Positions 8,727-18,008 are shown, counted from the stretch's first letter. The stretch is DNA of 40,247 bases from Nitratireductor aquibiodomus NL21 = JCM 21793 (GCF_000615975.1 NZ_BAMP01000034.1:1-40247); one strand, 5' to 3'. A program made the numbers and translations. The notes: a model not told the origin generated them from the sequence alone.

Positions 8727-9223
8727 AGCGGATCGAAGCCGAGAAGCTGACACGCACGGCCTTCGCGCCCTTCGGCGACGTGATCGAGACCGGCGGCGCA
8801 GAGAGCTTCCTCATCAATGCCGGCAAGTGCCGCCGCTTTCATGATCTGGCGACGGTCGAGGCGGCGGGTGAGAATGCGCGCGTTCTGATCAACATCTTTC
8901 GCGGCACGCCCTATGCGCTGCCGCTGCAGCTTTCCATGGTCGAGCGGCACCCGCTTGGAAGCCAAGCCTTCGTGCCGCTTTCGCCGGCTCCCTTTCTGGT
9001 GATCGTGTGCCCGGATGAGAACGGGCGTCCCGGCGAACCCCGCGCCTTCATCGCCCGCCCCGGACAGGGCGTGAACTATGCGCGCGGCACGTGGCATGGC
9101 GTTTTGACGCCCATCGGCGAACCGCAGGATTTTGTGGTGGTCGACCGTGGCGGAGACGGCAACAATCTGGAAGAATTCCACTTCCAGGAACCCTTTGAAA
9201 TCACGGTGCCATCCCTCCCATGA
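8723..9223 (+). CDS. allA: Ureidoglycolate lyase
   Basis: This 166-residue protein matches the AllA family, which splits ureidoglycolate into glyoxylate and urea, the last ureide step. Visible family marks are LTRTAFAPFGDVIE at the N-terminus, NIFRGTPYALPLQLSMVERHPLGSQAF in the middle, and YARGTWHGVLTPIGEPQDFVVVDRGG, whose histidine sits in the cupin-like active site. The ATG at 8723 overlaps the stop of the aminohydrolase gene (ATGA), and its own stop overlaps the next gene in the same way. The three genes are therefore coupled, and the frame is intact. Confidence 0.94.
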   Translation: MKRIEAEKLTRTAFAPFGDVIETGGAESFLINAGKCRRFHDLATVEAAGENARVLINIFRGTPYALPLQLSMVERHPLGSQAFVPLSPAPFLVIVCPDENGRPGEPRAFIARPGQGVNYARGTWHGVLTPIGEPQDFVVVDRGGDGNNLEEFHFQEPFEITVPSLP

Positions 9224-9819
9224 CCGCTCCCGACCTTCCCCTCATCAACCGGCTGCTCGACGTGATCGAACAGGACATCCTGCCGAAGACCGCCAAGGGC
9301 GTCGCCCATGGCAACAAGCTCTTCGGCGCGGCGATCCTGAAGAAAAGCGATCTGTCGCTGGTGCTTGCCGAAACCAACAATGAGCTGGAGAACCCGCTCT
9401 GGCATGGCGAGGTGCATACGCTGAAGCGGTTCTACGAACTGCCGAAGGATGTGCGCCCGGACACGAAGGACTGCATTTTTCTCTCCACACACGAACCCTG
9501 CTCGCTGTGTCTTTCGGCGATCACCTGGACCGGATTCGACAATTTCTACTACCTCTTCAGCCACGAGGATTCGCGTGACGCCTTCGCGATCCCGCACGAT
9601 CTGAAGATTTTGAAAGGGGTCTTCACGCTGGAGCCCGGTGGCTACAATGCCGAAAACGCCTTCTGGAAAAGCTACGCCCTGCCCGCTCTGGCAACCGCAC
9701 TGCCTAAGGCTGATGCGGAAGCGGTGAAAGCGCGGGTCGCAACGCTCGCCGCAGCCTACGCCGCCCTTTCCCAACGCTATCAGGACAGCAAGGCGGAGAA
9801 CGACATTCCGCTTAATTGA
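9220..9819 (+). CDS. Nucleoside deaminase-like protein (CDA fold), substrate unknown
   Basis: This 199-residue protein has the zinc site of the cytidine-deaminase superfamily: HGEVHTLKRF, where histidine binds zinc and glutamate shuttles protons, then PCSLC, giving the two cysteine ligands. The superfamily includes guanine, cytosine, adenosine and tRNA-adenosine deaminases. The rest (GNKLFGAAILKKSD, ETNNELENPLWHGE, HEDSRDAFAIPHDLKIL) does not look like standard GuaD or TadA. Its ATG overlaps the allA stop, so it belongs to the ureide operon. That position makes a purine base, perhaps guanine, or a ureide intermediate the likeliest substrate, but this is inference from context. Confidence 0.8.
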   Translation: MTAPDLPLINRLLDVIEQDILPKTAKGVAHGNKLFGAAILKKSDLSLVLAETNNELENPLWHGEVHTLKRFYELPKDVRPDTKDCIFLSTHEPCSLCLSAITWTGFDNFYYLFSHEDSRDAFAIPHDLKILKGVFTLEPGGYNAENAFWKSYALPALATALPKADAEAVKARVATLAAAYAALSQRYQDSKAENDIPLN

Positions 9820-9880
9820 AGAGGGAGGCGGGGCCATTCCGGTTGGCCAGTCCGACACGCCTCACATCTCCCTGCCTTCA

Positions 9881-9981
9881 CCTCACCCTGAGCGTGTCGA
9901 AGGGCGGGGTGAAGGCACGCGCCAACGTCACCGCCTGTGCCCGTCATGCCGCCCTCGCCCTTCGACACGCTCAGGATGAGG
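9881..9981. repeat. Long intergenic inverted repeat between convergent genes
   Basis: The arm CCTGAGCGTGTCGAAGGGCG (9887-9906) is matched by a perfect 20-base reverse complement at 9956-9975. Extending outward, 26 bases pair with one mismatch (9881-9906 with 9956-9981). The loop is 49 bases. It lies between the deaminase gene and pcaF, which converge on it, so it could act as a two-way terminator or mRNA end protector. The arm sequence resembles dispersed palindromes that I recall as common in alphaproteobacterial genomes. Confidence 0.75.
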
Positions 9982-10000
9982 GCTGTGTTTTTGCCGGAAC

Positions 10001-11204
<1,204 letters not shown>

Positions 11205-11270
11205 GAACGGCTTCTCCTAACCAACATTGCCGGGATACCCCCGGTTGCCGCGCCGCGCACGGCAGACAGA

Positions 11271-12050
11271 TCATGCGCCCTTATGGGCCGCTTCGGTGCG
11301 GGCTTTCAAGTCGCGCAGTGTCGCAAGCTCCAGATCGGTGGGCGGCGGCGTCTCCTCCACACCGTCGGCAAACTTTACGCTCCACCCGCAGGTTTCCTGC
11401 ACCTGATCGCGCGTCACACCCGGATGCAGCGAGACGACGGTGAACTCCTTCGTCACCGGGTCGGGCTTCCAGATCGCAAGATCGGTGATGAGCAGCGTCG
11501 GTCCCTTGGTGTCGATGCCCAGCTTCTGGCGGTGGTCGCCGCCATCGCCATGTCCAAAGGAGGTGTAGAAATCGATCTTCTCCACCATGCCCCGCTTCGA
11601 CTGGGCGAGCGTGATGTAGACCTCCTGCGAGGAGGTGGCGATTTCCGGAGCGCCACCGCCGCCGGGAAGCCGCGTCTTCGGGCAGTCATAGTCACCGATC
11701 ACGGTGGTGTTGATGTTGCCGTATTTGTCGATCTGGGCCGCGCCCAGAAAGCCGATGGTGATGCGCCCGCCCTGCAGCCAGTAGCGGAACATTTCCGGCA
11801 CCGGCACGGTGGTCAAGGCAGTGTCGCACAGCTCGCCATCGCCAATCGAGAGCGGCAGCACATCGGGCGCGGTGCCGATGGTGCCGGATTCATAGATCAG
11901 CGTGATGTCGGGCGCATGCATCAGACGCGCAATGTTGCAGGCAGCCGAGGGCGCGCCGATGCCGACGAAGCACACATCGTCATTCTTCAGCGCGCGCGAG
12001 GCGGCAATCGTCATCATTTCATTGGGGGTGAATTCGGGCCTGCTCATCAT
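11271..12050 (-). CDS. pcaJ: 3-oxoadipate CoA-transferase subunit B
   Basis: This 259-residue subunit joins PcaI to move CoA from succinyl-CoA to 3-oxoadipate. It carries the catalytic glutamate in LIYESGTIG, plus the family stretches CFVGIGAPSAACNIARL, GGGGAPEIATS and SLHPGVTRDQVQETCGW. The reading frame is intact. Its start overlaps the pcaI stop by four bases (ATGA), which couples the two subunits; a second in-frame ATG at 12047 is possible. Homology between PcaIJ and other family-I CoA transferases such as acetoacetate transferases makes the exact acid less certain, but the company of pcaF settles it well. Confidence 0.92.
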   Translation of the reverse strand: MMSRPEFTPNEMMTIAASRALKNDDVCFVGIGAPSAACNIARLMHAPDITLIYESGTIGTAPDVLPLSIGDGELCDTALTTVPVPEMFRYWLQGGRITIGFLGAAQIDKYGNINTTVIGDYDCPKTRLPGGGGAPEIATSSQEVYITLAQSKRGMVEKIDFYTSFGHGDGGDHRQKLGIDTKGPTLLITDLAIWKPDPVTKEFTVVSLHPGVTRDQVQETCGWSVKFADGVEETPPPTDLELATLRDLKARTEAAHKGA

Positions 12051-12900
12051 GCGTCCCTCAGCTTCTCGACACGGGCGGCAAAATCCTCGGGCGTCGCATC
12101 AAGCACGTTCTTCTGCATCCAGTCGCGGAACAGGTCGCGGTCTGCGGCGATCTTGTCCCATTTCAGATATTCGGCGTTGTCACGCGCGTAATAGCATGGG
12201 TGTAGGAGGGATGCGCGCCACCCGGCACCACGGCGATGTCGGCCACCGTCCAGTGGGGCAGAATGGTCAGATTGGGGTGCAGGTCGGAGAAATCGTCGAC
12301 GACTTCTTCTACGCTCACGACAGCGCGTTTCGCTGCCAGAACCGCCTCTTTCTGAATGCCGACAATGCCCTCCACCAGAACATTGCCCTTCCGGTCCGCC
12401 TTCTGCGCATGAATGAAGACGACATCGGGCCGCAGCGCCGGCACGGCGGCCAGGCTCTCGCCCGTGAAGGGGCATTCGATGAACTTGATGTTCGGGTTCA
12501 CACGGGCAAGCTCCGCGCCGCGATAGCCACGGAAAACCGCGCAGGGAAGCCCGGCCGCGCCCGCCTCATAGGCGTTGGCCATGGCGGCGTGCGAATGTTC
12601 CTCGATCTCGAGCTTGTGCGGGAAGCCGTTTTCCACCGCATCGCGCAGGCGGCGCAGAAGCCCCACCCCCGGATTGCCGGCATAGGAAAAGACCAGTTTG
12701 CGGGCGAGGCCCATGCCGATCATCTGGTCGTAGACCACATCGGGGGTCATGCGGATCAGCGTGAGATCACGGAAACCCTGGCGGATCGACTCATGGGCAG
12801 CCGCCGTGGGGATGAGATGGGTGAAGCCTTCGAAAGCGACACTGTCGCCATTGCCGAGATTCTCCGCGACCGCCTGCGACAGCGGAACAAAACGCGCCAT
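12047..12900 (-). CDS. pcaI: 3-oxoadipate CoA-transferase subunit A (frameshifted)
   Basis: This is the A subunit of the succinyl-CoA:3-oxoadipate transferase. The bulk reads clearly: VAFEGFTHLIPTAAAHE near the N-terminus, YAGNPGVGLLRRLRDAVENG, and FIHAQKADRKGNVLVEGIVG. The frame shifts near 12195, between HPSYTH and YYARDNAEYLKWDKIAADRD; adding one G restores THGYYARDN and a 284-residue protein. I prefer the ATG at 12900 over a TTG at 12912, because GAGG lies six bases before it. The promoter region is shared with the divergent IclR gene, the usual arrangement for pca regulation. Confidence 0.9.
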
Positions 12901-12914
12901 GGCATTCCTCAAAA

Positions 12915-12929
12915 GTTCGTATTGCGAAC
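12915..12929. promoter_or_regulatory. Perfect 15-bp palindrome, candidate IclR/PcaR operator
   Basis: GTTCG-tattg-CGAAC is a perfect inverted repeat between pcaI and its divergent IclR regulator. It resembles the GTTCG-centred 15-bp sites known for PcaR/PcaU-type regulators. It overlaps a candidate -35 (TTGCGA, 12922-12927) that stands 17 bases before a -10 (GATATT, 12945-12950) for the regulator gene, so it could repress the regulator while controlling pcaIJF. Confidence 0.6.
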
Positions 12930-12956
12930 ATAAGTTTTATATGCGATATTTATTAG

Positions 12957-13762
12957 ATGGAGAATGAAACCGAGTCAAATGCCCCCGCCGCACCTAACGC
13001 CCAGGCTTCGCGCGATATCGTCGGATCGCTGCAGAAGGGGCTTGGCGTTCTGGAGATTCTGGCAAATGCGCCGGACGGCATGACGCTGACGGAAGTGGCG
13101 ACGGAGGCCGGGCTGACACGCGCAGGCGCGCGGCGGCTGCTCCTCACACTGGTGGCGAGCGGTTATGCACGCCAGGAAGAGCGTCGTTTTTTGCTGTCCG
13201 CCAGGCTGCTCGGGCTGGCACGGACCTGGATGGGCGGCGCCGCGCTCTGGCGCTATGCAGAACCCATCATGCAGCGCATCTCGGAAACCCTCGGCGAATC
13301 CTGCTCTGCAGCCGTCCTTGAGGCAGAGGAAGTGGTCTATGTGGCACGGGTGGCAGGGCGACGCATCGTTTCGGTCGCCCTCAATGTCGGCACGCGTCTG
13401 CCTGCCTACTGCACGTCGATGGGGCGAATACTTCTGTCAGACCTGGATGCGTCCGAACTCACCCGTTTTCTCGCGCAGGCGGCGATCAGCGCCAAGACCG
13501 AAAGAACGATGACGGACCGGACCCAGATCACCAAAGCCGTGATGCAGGCCGGCACGCGTGGATACGCCATTGTCGATCAGGAACTGGAACTCGGCCTGCG
13601 GTCGATTGCAGTGCCAATTCGCGACAAGACGGGACGCATCACCGCCGCGCTCAATGTCTCCACCCAGTCGGCGCGCTTCACCTGCGCGAGATGGAGCAGA
13701 CAATCCTGCCTCTTCTGCAGGCGGGTGCGCGGGAAATCGAGGACTTTCTCGCTCTGCAATAG
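12957..13762 (+). CDS. IclR-family regulator of the pca operon (frameshift near the 3' end)
   Basis: This is an IclR-type regulator in the PcaR/PcaU branch position, divergent from pcaIJF. The N-terminal winged helix-turn-helix (SLQKGLGVLEILANAPDGMT, LTRAGARRLLLTLVASGY) is followed by the effector domain, with ESCSAAVLEAEEVVYVAR, LPAYCTSMGRILLS and GLRSIAVPIRDKTGRITAAL. The family sequence changes frame near 13682; one extra C gives FTLREMEQTILPLLQAGARE and a TAG at 13760-13762, a 268-residue protein of normal size. The ATG has no Shine-Dalgarno sequence and coincides with the predicted transcription start, so the mRNA may be leaderless. The expected effector is 3-oxoadipate or protocatechuate, by family analogy. 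Confidence 0.85.
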
Positions 13763-13812
13763 CCCCTTGTCACACACGACAGAAGCATCGTCCAAAGGAA
13801 AAGTGTAGCGTG

Positions 13813-14070
13813 TCATGCCGCACTCCTTGATGATCCGGTTGGATGATCGGGAGATTTTTCGATGGTCTGGCGCATGCGGCGCGCAAGGCGGGCTTCAAGC
13901 CGCGCTTCAAGAACGCGCGCAAGCACGTCGCGTGCCCCCGGGGCCGCATTCCCTTTCGACATTGCGAAAAGTGAATCAACGATGGAAACCTCATCCTGTG
14001 GCGACAGGAGAGCCTCGATTTGCGCATCAGTCTGCGCGTCCGAACGGGCGTTGTGAATCGATCTGCTCAT
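13813..14070 (-). CDS. Small hypothetical protein
   Basis: An 85-residue reading frame starts with MSRSIHNARSDAQTDAQIEA. It has a hydrophilic N-terminal half and a strongly helical, arginine- and glutamate-rich C-terminal part (ARDVLARVLEARLEARLARR) ending in a disordered-looking SPDHPTGSSRSAA. I do not recognise the family. Codon choice (mostly G or C in third positions) looks like that of real genes here and no competing gene overlaps it. There is no clear Shine-Dalgarno sequence before the ATG. It lies on the same strand as the LysR gene, 121 bases behind it, with a strong hairpin in between. It has no signal peptide or membrane segment. Confidence 0.45.
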   Translation of the reverse strand: MSRSIHNARSDAQTDAQIEALLSPQDEVSIVDSLFAMSKGNAAPGARDVLARVLEARLEARLARRMRQTIEKSPDHPTGSSRSAA

Positions 14071-14150
14071 GGTCTGGAATCTTGCGCGCCGAACCTGACG
14101 GCAAAGCGGCGGCTGGGTGAAATTTTGACGACAGTTTCTAGGCATAACCG

Positions 14151-14174
14151 CGCCGCGCAGCGAGCTGCGCGGCG
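14151..14174. terminator. Strong hairpin behind the LysR gene
   Basis: CGCCGCGCAG (14151-14160) and CTGCGCGGCG (14165-14174) form a perfect ten-base stem with a four-base loop, 17 bases behind the LysR stop. No T-run follows on either strand, so it is either a terminator without a U-tract or an RNA-stabilising hairpin. Confidence 0.5.
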
Positions 14175-14191
14175 TCAGGTCTGAGCGGGGT

Positions 14192-15100
14192 TTATTGACG
14201 GGCCAGGCTATGCCCCTGATAGGCAGCCGGCGGCGGCGTGAGACGATGAAGCTCGCCCTGCAGAAGCTCGAAAATATCCATCGCCAGCCGCAGGTTGAAA
14301 CGCTTGTCGTCAAAGAACATGCCGTAGCGGATATCGAGACCGCCAGGGATGATCTCGCCGCAGTCTTCCAGCGAAGAGGAGTTGCCGTCAAAGACGAAGC
14401 CAGGCAGCGGAGACGCGGCCACGCCGCTGACCACGAGTTTCATGGCGCTGGTGATGTCGTCCACTTCGCCAATCACCTCGTAGGCCACATTCCGCTGGCG
14501 CAGCCAATCTCGAGCCACGATCCCGAGCGGAGACTGCGGATTGGCAAGAACCACGGGGATTGTGGCCGAGTTGCGCTTGATCAGATCGCTCAGCTCGCGT
14601 GACCCTATCCACCGCATGGAGTAGTCGCAGACCAGATCAGGCCCCATTTCATTGGGGTAAAGCGCCCGGAACGCTGCATCCACCTGCCCAAGGTCGTACA
14701 TCTCCTCAAGCCGTCTGGAATCCGAGATGCGCCAGCTTACGGTCTCCTTGATCTTGCCCAGACGCCCAAGACCGCCCAGAAGAAGCGGGGCCGTATAAGT
14801 GCATATCCCCACTTTGAGCTTGGAGACGTTTTTTTCGTAGCCGACCGTGCGAAGACGGCGTTCAAGGTTGAGCATCTGCCGTATCAGCCCCGAGATCTCT
14901 TCCTTGACGATAATCCGGTTGCCGAGTTTCTTGATGAGTGGCGTCCCGATTGCCCGCTCCAGACGCCCCAGATGCATACTGACTGCCGGCTGGCTGATGC
15001 CCAGCTTCTGCGCCGCGCCAGTCAGGCTGCGTGTGTCGATGACCGCTTCTGCGGCCCGCAAAGTTGCAAATGAAAGTCCATCCTGTTTGTGCATGCCCAT
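14192..15100 (-). CDS. LysR-family transcriptional regulator
   Basis: This 302-residue regulator has the LysR winged helix near its N-terminus (LSFATLRAAEAVIDTRSLTG, AAQKLGISQPAVSMHLGRLE). A substrate-binding domain follows (SKLKVGICTYTAPLLLGGL, LGQVDAAFRALYPNEMGPDL, SGVAASPLPGFVFDG). The frame is open about 160 bases further upstream, but that part has unlike composition. I place the start at ATG 15100, with GAGG upstream; ATG 15094 is two codons later. No divergent target gene adjoins it, unlike most LysR genes, because the upstream neighbour is the AT-rich gap before the metal ATPase. Its effector and targets are unknown. Confidence 0.87.
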   Translation of the reverse strand: MGMHKQDGLSFATLRAAEAVIDTRSLTGAAQKLGISQPAVSMHLGRLERAIGTPLIKKLGNRIIVKEEISGLIRQMLNLERRLRTVGYEKNVSKLKVGICTYTAPLLLGGLGRLGKIKETVSWRISDSRRLEEMYDLGQVDAAFRALYPNEMGPDLVCDYSMRWIGSRELSDLIKRNSATIPVVLANPQSPLGIVARDWLRQRNVAYEVIGEVDDITSAMKLVVSGVAASPLPGFVFDGNSSSLEDCGEIIPGGLDIRYGMFFDDKRFNLRLAMDIFELLQGELHRLTPPPAAYQGHSLARQ

Positions 15101-15447
15101 ATGCTCTACGCCTCGCTTGATAAGAGGTGGAAATCTGACCCGAAGGACGCCGCCGCGAACGCGGCACGCAACACTTTTGAAAGACGGCAATAACCGTCTG
15201 CCCGCACAACCCGCTTCATTCGCGCCGTGCGGCTCTGCGGCACTTTCGGCACCGCCATGCATCAGCCGCGCAGAACGCTGCCAATGCGACGCCGACTCAT
15301 GCTTCCGAAGCCTTAATGGCGTCGGATCGCGATCTCTGCGGCGCTAAACACCTGTCCGCTGAAACACACGCTCCCCCACAACCCTCACGCCCCCTCTGAT
15401 CCATACAATGCATGAACGATAGCGGATTCTGATTACATATACAACCT

Positions 15448-15475
15448 ATAGTAGATTATGTGGATATCTTCTCAA
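15448..15475 (-). promoter_or_regulatory. Weak promoter candidate for the LysR gene
   Basis: On the minus strand TTGAGA (15470-15475, five of six consensus) and TACTAT (15448-15453, four of six) are 16 bases apart. It lies about 350 bases upstream of the LysR start and points toward it. AT-rich DNA gives such matches by chance, so confidence is low. Confidence 0.25.
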
Positions 15476-15560
15476 TTTACACGCACAAGATCGCATGGGA
15501 TTTAAAAATTACCCATGTTTTTCAGTAAGATAAGATAAAAATTCGCCGATGCTCGAGCAG

Positions 15561-15583
15561 ATCGGAAATGCAGCCTTTCCGAT
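15561..15583. repeat. Perfect 8-bp inverted repeat in the AT-rich gap
   Basis: ATCGGAAA-tgcagcc-TTTCCGAT forms an eight-base stem with a seven-base loop. There is no T-run on either side, so a simple terminator is unlikely; it may be a protein-binding site or the stem of a small RNA. Confidence 0.45.
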
Positions 15584-15618
15584 ACAATCAGCGTATCTAT
15601 ATACGTATACAACCATGT

Positions 15619-15643
15619 AAAACGCCGACCCGAAGGGCCGGCG
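15619..15643 (-). terminator. Rho-independent terminator of the metal ATPase gene
   Basis: On the minus strand CGCCGGCCC-TTC-GGGTCGGCG (15623-15643) folds into nine pairs, one of them G-U, with a TTC loop, and is followed directly by TTTT (15619-15622). It lies about 37 bases behind the stop of the P-type ATPase gene. Confidence 0.75.
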
Positions 15644-15679
15644 TCCATGTGCTCAGAGAGTGTAACCGTATCGCGCGGG

Positions 15680-17924
15680 TCAGCGTTCCGGGCGAAAACC
15701 GAGAAGTCGCAGCGCGTTCAGCGTCACAAGCACCGTAGCGCCAGTGTCGGCGAGGATGGCGATCCACAACCCCGTGATACCGAGCACCGTTGTGACCAGG
15801 AACACGGCCTTTAGACCGAGGGCAATCGTGATGTTCTGGCGGATGTTGGCCATCGTCGCCCGCGCCAGACGCAGCAGTCCCGCGACATCACCCACACGAT
15901 TGCGCAACAGCGCCCCGTCTGCCGACTCAAGCGCCACGTCAGTGCCCGATCCCATGGCCACTCCCACATCAGCCGTGGCCAGCGCCGGTGCATCGTTGAT
16001 CCCATCGCCGATCATCATCACCGTATGCCCGGCAGTCAGCTCACGGATGGCAGACACTTTGTCGTCAGGCAGAAGTTCGGCACGGTATTCCATCGACAGG
16101 CTCCCTGCGATGGCTTCGGCTGTACGGGCATTGTCTCCGGTGAGCATCACCGAGCGCACGCCGAGTTCCCTGAGATCATGCATTGCAGCAGCGGCATCCT
16201 CGCGGGGCTCGTCCCGCAGGGCGATCACGCCGGAAAGCGCATTAGCCCGGAAGACAGCCGCAACAGTCTTGCCCTCTGCCTCGAGCGCTTCAATGCGCGC
16301 TTTCGCATCCGGGGTCATCGCTCCCCGCTCTTCGGCATACCGTGGCGAGCCGACAAATACGATCTCCCCGCCAAGCTGCGCCTCCACGCCCCGGCCGGGG
16401 ATGGCGCGCGCGTCACGCCCCGCCTCGAAAGCTATGCCCTGCCCTTCGGCATGGGCGAGCACCGCCTCCGCCAGGGGATGACTTGAACCGGCTTCGACAC
16501 CGGCAGCCAGCGCCAGCACCGCCTTCTCATCCCCTTCAGGCGACCACACATCCGTGACCACGGGGCGGCCGACCGTGAGCGTGCCGGTCTTGTCGAACGT
16601 CACCAGGTTGACCCGCGCGGCGGCCTCGATCACCGCACCGCCTTTCAACAGCAGTCCGCGACGCGCCCCCGCTGAGAGGAGGAAGCATGGAAGCCGGCAC
16701 GGAGATCACCAGCGCACACGGACACCCGATCAAGAGCAGCGCCAGCGCGCGGTATACCCAGACATCCCAGGCCGCACCCGCAGCCAGCGGCGGCACGATT
16801 GCAACCAGAATGGCGAGGGCCACGATTGCCGGCATATAATAGCGGCTGAACCGGTCGATGAAGCGCTCGGTGGGTGCACGCGCCTCCTGCGCCTCTTCGA
16901 CGAGGCGGATGATGCGCGCGATGGTGTTGTCTTCGGGCGCGCGCGTTACACGCACCTTGATCGCCGCGTCGGTGCTGATCGATCCGGCAAAGACCTCGTC
17001 GCCTTCACCCTTCGTTTTTGGCACGGATTCGCCCGTCACCGGGGCCTCATCAATACCGGCCATCCCGTCGACGATCGCGCCGTCAGCGGGTATCCGGTCG
17101 CCCGGCCGAACAACGACGATCTGTCCGATGGCGAGTTCCGACGCCTGCACCTTCCGGGTCTTGCCGTTTTCCTCGAGCAGCGCCGTCTTGGGAACAAGGT
17201 CCCCCAGCGCCCGGATACCCGCCCGCGCACGGTTTGCCGCCACACCCTCCAGAAGTTCGCCGACGGCAAAGAGGAAGACCACCAGCGCGGCTTCCTCGGC
17301 CGCACCGATAAAGAGCGCACCGGCCGCCGCCACCGTCATCAGCATTTCGATTGTAAAGGGCATGCCGGCACGCAGAGCGGCAAAAGCCCGGCGTGCGACC
17401 GGCGCGACGCCGATCAGGCAGGCCGCCACAAATGCCCACATACCCAGCTCACCCGGCAGCGCGAACTCTGCGCCCCATGCAGCCGCCAGCAAAAGGCCGG
17501 TGAAGATGACGAGACGTCCCTTTCCGGTCCGGTACCAGCTCTTGCCACCATCGTCCGCACCATGAACGTGACCGGCTGCACCGTGTCCCGGATCGGACGG
17601 TCTGGGTTCCCGATCCTGCCGGCTCCCATGACCGCCACAGCACGCGCCGGCGGTGGGGTCGTCGCTGTCGAGCGCGCCGGGGTTCTGCCGCGTGGAAACC
17701 GTATAGCCGAGCCTCTCGACCGTCCGCTCAACCTTTCCGCGTTCGGTCCTGCCCTCATCGAGCGCCAGCGCCAGCGTTTCGGACATAACCGAAACCCTCA
17801 CGTCGCTCACACCGGGCAGGCGCTCAAGCGCTGTCCGGATCTTGCTCGCGCAACTTGCGCAATCCATGCCGCCCACGGTCCAGGAATGGGTGTTTGCGGC
17901 GCGATCATCCTGTTTCAAGGACAC
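15680..17924 (-). CDS. Zn/Cd/Pb-transporting P-type ATPase (P1B-2; frameshifted)
   Basis: The pump exports divalent soft metals across the inner membrane at the cost of ATP. In order: one heavy-metal domain with GMDCASC (19-25); a Cys/His-rich linker (CCGGHG at 95-100, HGAAGHVHG at 114-122); membrane helices; TGES at about 297-300; the CPC ion-binding motif at about 401-403; then DKTGT, with the phosphorylated aspartate, GDGINDAPAL, and ADTGATVLVTLNALRL in the last helices. The final motif with CPC marks the Zn/Cd/Pb subgroup (ZntA/CadA). The frame breaks between about 16675 and 16688, after VISVPAS. Two added bases, or loss of one, restore LSAGARRGLLLKGGAVIEAA, about 748 residues. Start is GTG at 17924 with AAGGAG seven bases before it. 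Confidence 0.9.
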
Positions 17925-17956
17925 GATGATTCTCCTTGCAGTCTATCAACGACCGC

Positions 17957-17987
17957 AAGATAGGACCTCTAGTCACTAGAGCTTCAA
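17957..17987 (-). promoter_or_regulatory. MerR-family-type promoter of the metal ATPase gene
   Basis: On the minus strand -35 TTGAAG (17982-17987) and -10 TATCTT (17957-17962) are 19 bases apart, the over-long spacing that MerR-family activators correct by twisting DNA. The spacer contains a perfect palindrome, CTCTAGT-c-ACTAGAG on the plus strand (17967-17981), similar in layout to ZntR, CadR and PbrR sites. The start codon follows about 25 bases after the predicted transcription start. No merR-type gene lies in the window. Confidence 0.8.
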
Positions 17988-18008
17988 GAGGGAAAGTGAT
18001 GTTTTTGG

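Larger units (their letters stand above)
15101..15679. other. 579-bp intergenic region with an AT-rich core
   Basis: I see no convincing gene here. The first 230 bases have normal GC. From about 15,400 to 15,620 the sequence is strongly AT-rich, unlike the rest of the window. It holds a minus-strand promoter-like pair (15448-15475), a perfect inverted repeat (15561-15583), the palindromes GCTCGAGC (15551-15558) and TATACGTATA (about 15600-15609), and the terminator of the metal ATPase gene at its right edge. The AT-rich core is probably the LysR promoter region or a horizontally acquired remnant. Confidence 0.5.

Noticed and set aside
13577..13816. A 79-codon minus-strand frame whose ATG overlaps the stop of the small hypothetical gene
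   Set aside because: The ATGA overlap is tempting, but the frame runs antisense through the IclR C-terminal coding region and has no recognisable pattern.
16554..17963. A 469-codon plus-strand frame opposite the P-type ATPase
   Set aside because: Antisense shadow; the minus strand carries all P-type ATPase motifs.
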